DNA of 64,000 nucleotides, from positions 45,122 through 109,121 of the forward strand of contig CAZBWS010000001.1 in assembly GCA_964495705.1 (NCBI GenBank), in the 5' to 3' direction. This DNA comes from CAZBWS01 sp964495705 (GTDB lineage: Bacteria; Pseudomonadota; Gammaproteobacteria; HTCC5015). A program made the position numbers and the translations under genes. Each line of letters opens with the position of its first letter. Within the stretch, counting starts at the first letter, position 1. Positions 53,626 through 61,700 of the stretch are shown here, in pieces. Below the pieces are notes generated by a model. It made no database searches and was not told the origin of the DNA. It worked only from the letters and a program-made list of their open reading frames with translations.

Positions 53626-56600
53626 TTATATCTTGCCCACGATATTGATAAAGACGCCTTGGCTATCAAAACTCAAATCAGTGAGATCATCTGAGAAATC
53701 GGTAAAGTTATAACCTAAACCAAGTTTTAAATGATCACCAAAATGGCGATAGATTCCTGTCAAGAAGCCGCTGCGTCTATCTTCGGCGTCAGTCAGCTCA
53801 AGTACTCGGCCTTCTACTAGGAAATCCCAGTGCCGAACCACATGCCAATCTGCACGCAACACGAACAGGTGTGCTCGACTTTTAAAGAATTCGGGGTTAA
53901 CTCGGTCCACAGCAAGCTCACCTAAACGATAGGCGTACTTACCGCCAAGGCTCCAGCGCTGAGTAAGGTCATAGCTTAAATCGCCTGACAAAATGTGGCT
54001 ACGCTGAATAAAGTCACTGTTTGTATTCTGAGTGCTAACCTGCTCTGGGGCGGGTTTATTGAAAAAGTAAGTGTACTTTAACAAGGTATTGATACGGTCA
54101 TTACCGACAGGCCGGTAACCATAACCCCAAATCACTTCGGTAAAGTCTCCGTCAAAAAATTCACCCTGAGAACTTTCACTTTGTGACCAATTTAACTTAG
54201 CTATGGTACGCCAGTCCTCTGTATTTTGATAAGTCATTTGGTTGCGTAGTAACCAAGTAACACGGTCGTTGCCAGACGACTTATCATCACGATACTCAAT
54301 CGCACCTGCGTATTTTATTTTTTCATAGCTGTAACCCAAATTCACACCTAAAGCCAAACGCTTAATTGAGTTATCTGTTTGGTTTCTTAGCTTCCCTGTT
54401 TCCAAGGATGTCCCTATATTCCACTGGTCTGTAGGGGCCAAGTCAACGCCATAAGCATGGGTTAAACCCACTGGCTGATCACCATAGGCATATCGCTCTT
54501 CACCATAAATACTCACCGTATCTGTATAGCGAGACTTAAAGCCGCCACTGACATTTCCACGTTGCCCGCGCAAGCCCGTATCACTACGCTGGTTTTCCAA
54601 GGCAAAGGCTATGTAAAGTTGTGTTCGATCTGTTGCTTGGAACTCAGTACCGACCTTCGCACCTGTGCCCGTATTGCCGCCTGACAGTTCACCGTCCACT
54701 TTTAAGCGATCTTGTATTTGATAGCTACCGCCAACACCACCGCGACTGTTTTCATCCCGCGTATCATCATTATCAACCGTTCCTTGAGCAAAAGTATAAG
54801 CCGTCCACTTTTCTAGGCTGTTATAACCCAGTTCAAGTGTCATGTCTGTTCGTTCTCCTATATCCGCCGCAGTCACAAAGCGGTTATTCTGCCTGTCATC
54901 GTAACGAGCGCCAACATCCACTTTCCAGTGCTCAGACAAGTCAACACCGATAGCAGCATCAATGGATTTATTCTGATCTCCCAGTTGTTCATCTTTTTGA
55001 GCTAACTTAGCATTGAGTGAAATGTCCTGTGTAAAGGAATAATTGGCTTGGACTCCATATTGGTCAGTATCCGTAGTTGTCAGTTGACCAGGGGCGGAAT
55101 ATCCCGCTTCTCTTGTCTGTGCGAACACCGACGCCCTACCTTTTTTACCCAACTGAAAGCCCGCTTCAATACGTCTTGCATCCGCTTCTTGATCTGGTGC
55201 TAGATTAGTCGTTGCCTGTAAATCACTAAAGGCAAAACCGCCATCAATGGACTCACGCTGCTCCGCGGCTAAACCTTCAGACTGGGCTACCTCAAGCTTA
55301 ATGTAATTCGATGGATTTGAACGCAAGGTTAAATCTACTGCATTGAGCTTTTGGTCAATTAAATTAACTTCTTGCTTGGTTGCCGTAATACCAATTTCAG
55401 CGTGGTCGCCGAGCCATTGACTGGCACGACCGCCAACAGCCAGTTCATTTAAGTCATCAAAGCCTGGGGTAAACTCATAAGTCACTATTAAATAGTTTTC
55501 ATTGCCTGCAATAGATGCATCGCGAACCAATAAACCATCATTGCCAGACGCTGATAAAGGTGCATTCAAAATCACCCGACCTTGGATAGGGTCTATATCG
55601 TAATCTGAACCTGGAGATAGGCTCAGACGCTGAACCACTAGCCCCGTATCTTTATCGCGCACTTCAATGCGGATACGCTCAGAGCCTACCGTAATATCTT
55701 GGTGCCTTAAAAAGTATAAAGAGCCCCCTGTTCCACGGTATTCTTCACGTGCACTTTGTGTTCCAGGTTCGGCAGCAAATACATCAAGCTGTGTTTTCTG
55801 CTCGCCGTACTGGGTCAAATCTAAGCTTTCATAGTGAATTTGACCACCATATAAAGCGCGATCGATTTGCGCTAAGTCAGTATCTAATATTTTACTTTCA
55901 AAGTTCCCCCATAAACCAAAGCTCTTATTTTTCTGAGCTTTCAAATAGAACTTACCTTGAGTGGGGGCTCCCTCTTCCAGAGTACTATCATCCGCAAAGG
56001 TAGGGTAATAATAATCTGGATCTAAGCGACGGAATAAAATCAAAGGATCCTTGTCAGCAAAGTTTTTGAAAAGGTCTTCTAATGGTTCTTCTCGGGTATC
56101 TGCACTAGCGGTTATATCCCAATTTGAATCCGTTTTACCCCTTGCATAAAATGCTAAGCGCCCATCGGCAAAGCTATTATCATCATAGCGATCATCTTGA
56201 GTTACTGTAGATGCGGGGCCGTCGGTGTCTCTAGTACCCACCGTGATGTCCGCGATTCCCACATAGAACCAGTCACTCTCTGTCAGCTCTAAGTCGCGAT
56301 GGAATAATTCGCCATTGCCTTGCTCATCTAGCACAGCAACTTCTACGCTATGTAAACCTTCAGGAATAATGTGTTGTGCGACAAATTTACCCTGCTTATC
56401 AACAGGTACTTTTTGGCCCATTACATACACCTGATGCCCTTCAGGAATATCTAAACCATTGATTGTCACCGTACCACTATCGAACAAAATATTTTGTTGA
56501 GCCAAGGCATTTTCACCATAACTCACCCATTGCTCTGACTGTGCATCAGCACTATCAATGTCTTGCGCCAAGCTATTACGCAACCACAACGACTGGGGTT

Positions 56601-58752
56601 TAGTTTCATCAAAACGTTGACCTTCGCCATAAACACGCACGACATAGGTTAATTTATCTGGCAAGTCTCCGCTGGTATTATCTGCGAATAAATCCGCATT
56701 GAAAGCCCAAGTCGCCTGCATATTTTTATCTAACGGCAGAGTCAATAGTGGCGAACCCAGCAAGGACTTATCGTTTGTAAATAAACGAATCTCTGCACGA
56801 TCAATATATGCAGGGTAATTAGAATAGGCAGTGAACGTAGTCTGGTTATCAATCAACTGTGTTTCTGAGTTATCCGCATAGGAGATAACACTAGGCCAAG
56901 CATTGACCGCTAAACGCGGTTTTAATAATAAATCATCATACTGTAACTGCAGGCGAGACTTCTCAAGAGCGACATCAGTACAGCGCTGTACGTCAGCGGT
57001 ATGTGTAGCCTCATAAGAGTCTACTGGCTGTCCATCTACTGTGATTCTAAATGGCGATAGTGCAAAGGCACCTCTAGATTTGTGCTCCACACGCACTTTT
57101 TGCACTGGCGGTGTGAATTCAACGACCTTTTCAACCGCTTGATCAATAAAGACTTGGATTTCTACTCGGCGGTTTAAGCGCATACCTGCTGCTGTATTAT
57201 TACTGGCAATAGGCTCTAGTGCACCCTTGCCTTCATAACTCACATGACTACTGAGTAAACCCAATTTTTGTTGTACATACTTCTGCACCCTACGTGCTCT
57301 AAACTCAGATAAGCCGTGGTTGCTACCGTATAAATCTTTCGCATTTGGGAGTAATTTTTGATTATCGGTATGCCCCACAAAATGTATACGCACATTATTT
57401 TTACCACCTAACTTATCAACTAGTTGGGTTAGTTGCGCAATATATTGATCAGTAACAACATAGTCACCAGACTTAAAGCGAATAGGCCCGACCGTTTTTT
57501 CATAAGGTACTTTTTCATATTCAACTATCTTACGCATTTGCGGCTGCATTGCGGGGGCGTTACACCAGTCTAAGTTAAGCTTAGGCTCCAAGCTAGATAA
57601 GCTTATTTCATCCGCCTTGTCATACCATAGCTTTAATTCAACACGCCTATTTAAAGCTCGGCCGCGACGACTCGAATTAGAAGCAATAGGTTGAGTACTC
57701 CCCACTCCATCAACATAGATCTGTGATTCTTCTAATTGCAATTTATCCTTAAAGTAATTTGCAACCTCTCTGGCTCGAGCTTTTGACAACCCTACATTAT
57801 CACCATACACATCAATGGTTCCTGGGTTCTTCACTGGTACTATATCTGTGTGTCCTATAAATACGAGCTGTAAGTTTTTATAATTACGAAGTTGGTCTAA
57901 TGCCCGCTTAACTTGAGTCAGTGTAGAAACGGGAATGTCTGCATTAGCAAACTCAAACTCTATCGGTGTCGTTATGCGTATAGGCTCAATAATCTGCTCT
58001 ATACTGATTTTTTTCTCTGCATCATCAAAAACCACGGTCTGGCACATGGGCTGAGTGCCACATACCGTAGTACGTGAAAAATTTTTCTTTATTTTTTCTA
58101 TCTTTACTTCGTCATACCAAACTTGTACTTCAACCCGGCGATTTTTTAATTTCCCCTCAGGCTTCAGGTTACTGGCAATCGGTTCTGCTTCACCCATCCC
58201 CTCCCAATAGACAGCTTTATCAGGTAAATCTAGCTGTTGCTGAAAATAACGTGCCGCCCGTTCAGCCCGAGCCCGCGACAAGCCTACATTATCGCCATAT
58301 ATAGCCCGTGCTTTTGCCGTCATCACCGTATCATCGGTATAGCCAACAAATTTAAGGCGTACATTTTTCTTGTCTTTCAGTGAATCAAGAACTTGCCTTA
58401 ACTCTTGCACTTTTTGGGTTTTAACTGCGGAGTGACCCAGCTCAAATTGTACGGCTGACTGGTCAATCAATGCTTGTTGTGCTTCGGTTAACAGTTTCAT
58501 AGCACCTTTTTCAGGCAGGGTATCAATACCCCAGAAGGTAAAGCCTTCTACTGGCAACACACGCTCAGCATTCTCAGCAACGGCGTGAGAATCATCCAAA
58601 GCAAAGGGCCGGCTTTCAATACCACCATGGTTATGTATACGGCCTCGGTTTTCAGAGTTACCACTTTCAGCTAAATAATCGGCTATTACTGGCTGTGTAC
58701 TCAACGCAATGAGAAGGCCTGTAAGCATAGAAGGCATAAAATTAAATTTCAT
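53626..58752 (-). CDS. Large outer-membrane protein with three OmpA domains and a C-terminal beta-barrel
   Basis: A 1708-residue protein with a signal peptide (1-24, LTGLLIALSTQPVIA). Three OmpA-like peptidoglycan-binding domains lie at about 90-215, 265-380 and 430-545. Each ends with an NRRVE motif (NRRVEVQVW, NRRVELKLW, NRRVEIQVF) and contains FVGYTDD, FIGHTDI or FVGHTDN. Beta-sandwich segments follow (about 560-860). From about 1050 to the end alternating hydrophobic and polar strands rich in aromatic residues predict a long outer-membrane barrel. Its ATG overlaps the stop of the upstream DUF11-repeat gene by one base, so the two are translationally coupled. Confidence 0.85.
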   Translation of the reverse strand: MKFNFMPSMLTGLLIALSTQPVIADYLAESGNSENRGRIHNHGGIESRPFALDDSHAVAENAERVLPVEGFTFWGIDTLPEKGAMKLLTEAQQALIDQSAVQFELGHSAVKTQKVQELRQVLDSLKDKKNVRLKFVGYTDDTVMTAKARAIYGDNVGLSRARAERAARYFQQQLDLPDKAVYWEGMGEAEPIASNLKPEGKLKNRRVEVQVWYDEVKIEKIKKNFSRTTVCGTQPMCQTVVFDDAEKKISIEQIIEPIRITTPIEFEFANADIPVSTLTQVKRALDQLRNYKNLQLVFIGHTDIVPVKNPGTIDVYGDNVGLSKARAREVANYFKDKLQLEESQIYVDGVGSTQPIASNSSRRGRALNRRVELKLWYDKADEISLSSLEPKLNLDWCNAPAMQPQMRKIVEYEKVPYEKTVGPIRFKSGDYVVTDQYIAQLTQLVDKLGGKNNVRIHFVGHTDNQKLLPNAKDLYGSNHGLSEFRARRVQKYVQQKLGLLSSHVSYEGKGALEPIASNNTAAGMRLNRRVEIQVFIDQAVEKVVEFTPPVQKVRVEHKSRGAFALSPFRITVDGQPVDSYEATHTADVQRCTDVALEKSRLQLQYDDLLLKPRLAVNAWPSVISYADNSETQLIDNQTTFTAYSNYPAYIDRAEIRLFTNDKSLLGSPLLTLPLDKNMQATWAFNADLFADNTSGDLPDKLTYVVRVYGEGQRFDETKPQSLWLRNSLAQDIDSADAQSEQWVSYGENALAQQNILFDSGTVTINGLDIPEGHQVYVMGQKVPVDKQGKFVAQHIIPEGLHSVEVAVLDEQGNGELFHRDLELTESDWFYVGIADITVGTRDTDGPASTVTQDDRYDDNSFADGRLAFYARGKTDSNWDITASADTREEPLEDLFKNFADKDPLILFRRLDPDYYYPTFADDSTLEEGAPTQGKFYLKAQKNKSFGLWGNFESKILDTDLAQIDRALYGGQIHYESLDLTQYGEQKTQLDVFAAEPGTQSAREEYRGTGGSLYFLRHQDITVGSERIRIEVRDKDTGLVVQRLSLSPGSDYDIDPIQGRVILNAPLSASGNDGLLVRDASIAGNENYLIVTYEFTPGFDDLNELAVGGRASQWLGDHAEIGITATKQEVNLIDQKLNAVDLTLRSNPSNYIKLEVAQSEGLAAEQRESIDGGFAFSDLQATTNLAPDQEADARRIEAGFQLGKKGRASVFAQTREAGYSAPGQLTTTDTDQYGVQANYSFTQDISLNAKLAQKDEQLGDQNKSIDAAIGVDLSEHWKVDVGARYDDRQNNRFVTAADIGERTDMTLELGYNSLEKWTAYTFAQGTVDNDDTRDENSRGGVGGSYQIQDRLKVDGELSGGNTGTGAKVGTEFQATDRTQLYIAFALENQRSDTGLRGQRGNVSGGFKSRYTDTVSIYGEERYAYGDQPVGLTHAYGVDLAPTDQWNIGTSLETGKLRNQTDNSIKRLALGVNLGYSYEKIKYAGAIEYRDDKSSGNDRVTWLLRNQMTYQNTEDWRTIAKLNWSQSESSQGEFFDGDFTEVIWGYGYRPVGNDRINTLLKYTYFFNKPAPEQVSTQNTNSDFIQRSHILSGDLSYDLTQRWSLGGKYAYRLGELAVDRVNPEFFKSRAHLFVLRADWHVVRHWDFLVEGRVLELTDAEDRRSGFLTGIYRHFGDHLKLGLGYNFTDFSDDLTDLSFDSQGVFINIVGKI

Positions 58753-61700
58753 TATTCAGCCCTCCTTTCTAATGTACTTTGAGCATCTGTTGGCTTCACT
58801 AATCCTGTACTTCTCCGATATATATTCGTTTCAATAAGCAAGTTGTAACAGCAGTCTCTGTCCTCCCAAAGCTTCTCTATAGCAGCCTTTATATTCTCCA
58901 GTCGACGTTCTGCCTTAGCTTCATTTTCATTTTGCGCCAGATACACAAGTCGCAAAATAGAAGGCTTCGCCTCTAATTGCTTGATCAACTGCTCAAGGCC
59001 CTCACTCCACTGCTCAACTAACTCAGAATCCGAACCCTCAACAAAAGCTCCATCCATAAGGTCTAACCGGACTACACGGTGAATGGTCGCGCCAAAGTTA
59101 GCCTTAGCAACCTTACCTCGCGTCGCTCTAATCACTCTAGGGTTCTCTGTTGTCACTCGATAACCTGACGGTAATGAACGCTCATCCAACTTGATAATAA
59201 AGTTAGACCCTCGTTCCTCATTCGGCACGGCCGCACAGGTAATGTGGTATCGCCCGTTATTATCTGTTGTCACTAGCAAGCCACGTGCTGTAGCAACCTT
59301 CACTGCTGGCAGTGATTCTTCACCTTTATCCTGATAACCATTCGCATCTGCATCGTCATAAACCTTGCCGATGATATCCGTACAGTCGAAGGTAGGATCT
59401 GGGATTACGCGGACGGTGGCTGTTGCGATATCAGAAACAGCAATACTGGCTTCAGAATTAAAGGCCTGCGCTGTATTTACATAGCGGTTTTCACTAACAC
59501 CAGCACCAACAACTAACACCATTGTTAACTTAAGTGGCTCTGATTGTTTAACCGTTAAGTTATCCCATACAAAATTGCGGCCTTCTTGTAATACCGGCAA
59601 TTGTTTAACCCCATTGATACGCGCAGAACCTTTAACATACTTAAAGCCAGGAGGAAGAGTATCTCTAATTTCTAGGCCATTAAGTTCATTAACAGCTAAA
59701 GCCTCGGAAATACTTGCCGTAATCGTATAAGGCACTAGATCACCTCGTGTAACATTAATTTTTGGTGTAGTTTTACGCAGTGATAATGCACCTTCTAATA
59801 TAGGGTCTATTGGAATATGGTTATTAAAGACATTGGTCGCTAAACCTTGGCTATCTAGTAGAAAACGAATGAAAAATGTCGTCGCTTGATTCCCAGTCGG
59901 CTGCGTATTGATCGGGGCCACTTCACAATCTGCCGTTAAGGGCAATGAATCACCACCCGCACCATCTCGACATAGATCAGCTTCTAATGTACCGGTTTGT
60001 GCTGGAATAGATGTTGAAACTCCGTTGACAAACAAGTCAGGAACAGAGCTCACTTCGACTTCATAGATAGCAGTGCTACCTGGGCAAGGTGCTGCCGTAT
60101 TAACATCAAAAGCATAGAAGCCATTGCTTCCCGTTACCTGCCCTGCTTGGCCAGGGTTCAAACAGCCACTATCCAATGGCAAACGACTACCGCCAGGTAA
60201 TGTATAGAACATATTCACCGTCACACCCGCCACAGGCACGCGACGCACAGAATCATAAACAATACCGCTAGGATCAATTGGCAAGTTTTGGTCTAAAATA
60301 TTATCACCTGCATTCAGTGTAATACCTTGGATTGTTTGACCCACCGGAGTAAATTGCGCTGAAACGCTATTGCCTACACTAGCAGGACTACTTTCAAAGA
60401 AAAACTGGACTTCATAGCCACCCCCTGGAGGCAAGCCATTAAACTGATAGTTACCCTGTGCATCAGTGATTGCTTCGGCGAGCACATTATCACCATTGGA
60501 TATACGGACCACCCAGCCAGCTTGGGGCTGCTCAGCACCAGCATCAAAAATATCATCGTGGTCCAAATCAAACCAAACTTGCCCACTCAAATTAGCTGAG
60601 CCCGGCGTACCGCCGACCATCACAGTGGCATTATCCGTCACATTGGCACCAGACCCGTCGGTTCCTCGAGCTTGGTTGTCAATAGCCGTTGCTTGAGCAA
60701 CAGCATTTACGTCAACACGGAAACGTAAAGTACTAAAGTCACGAGGTATTAATGTGCCAATATCCGCTGTTAAGATAGAACTGATAGCATTAAAATCCAG
60801 ACCATCTCCATCAACTACATCAGTAAAGCTAATTCCTTTAATAGAGCTACTATTGGCGGAGTAAGTGACAGGCAATGTACTTAAGTCATCGGTAATTTCG
60901 ACCGTTGTCGCATCAGCCGTTCCAATATTGTGCACTTGAACAATGTATTCCAACACATCACCTGGTTCGACTGTGCCACCATTCAAATCTTGCAACTGCT
61001 TACTAATACGAAGAGCTGGCCCACTACCAAATACAACTTCAGTCGGCTGATCACCATTTTCATCGTTACCATCAACATCGGATAATTCATCAGGTAGCTC
61101 ATTAGAAGCCACTGTACCTTGGTTGCTAATCACCGTACCTGGAGTTAAGCCTGCATTGACAGTGGCCTGGAAAGTCACTGTCGCCGTTTGGCCAGTAGCC
61201 AATGTAGAACCGTCACTATGAATAGACATACCACCGACTAAAGCAAATGGGGCATCACCAGATGCCCCGTCATCCACAGCAGTACTATTAAGCTGCGTCG
61301 AGTTAGCGACATAGCTAATTTCCACAGGTAAAGTATCACTTAACGTTACGCCAGTCGCTGCTTGGTTACCCAAGTTACGGATGATAAAGGTATAATTCAA
61401 TATGCTACCAGCAACTAAAGGAGAGTCTGATGAGCCCACTGTTTTCTGCACATCAATAAATGGCGCATTACCTACAACATTCTGTGTAGGATCACCTCGA
61501 ACACCTGTATCAGGGTCATCACTAAAAGATGTTGGTATAGGCGCGCCACCTGCTCCTTCCGCAGTGACAATAGCCTGATTAGAAATCAACGTTCCTGGCA
61601 CTAAACCAGTATTAATTCTCACATCAAATTCAATAGTAGCAATACCTAGCTGATTCCCAGAAACACGCCCTATAACCGTAGTATCTGCTGAGTTAATATT

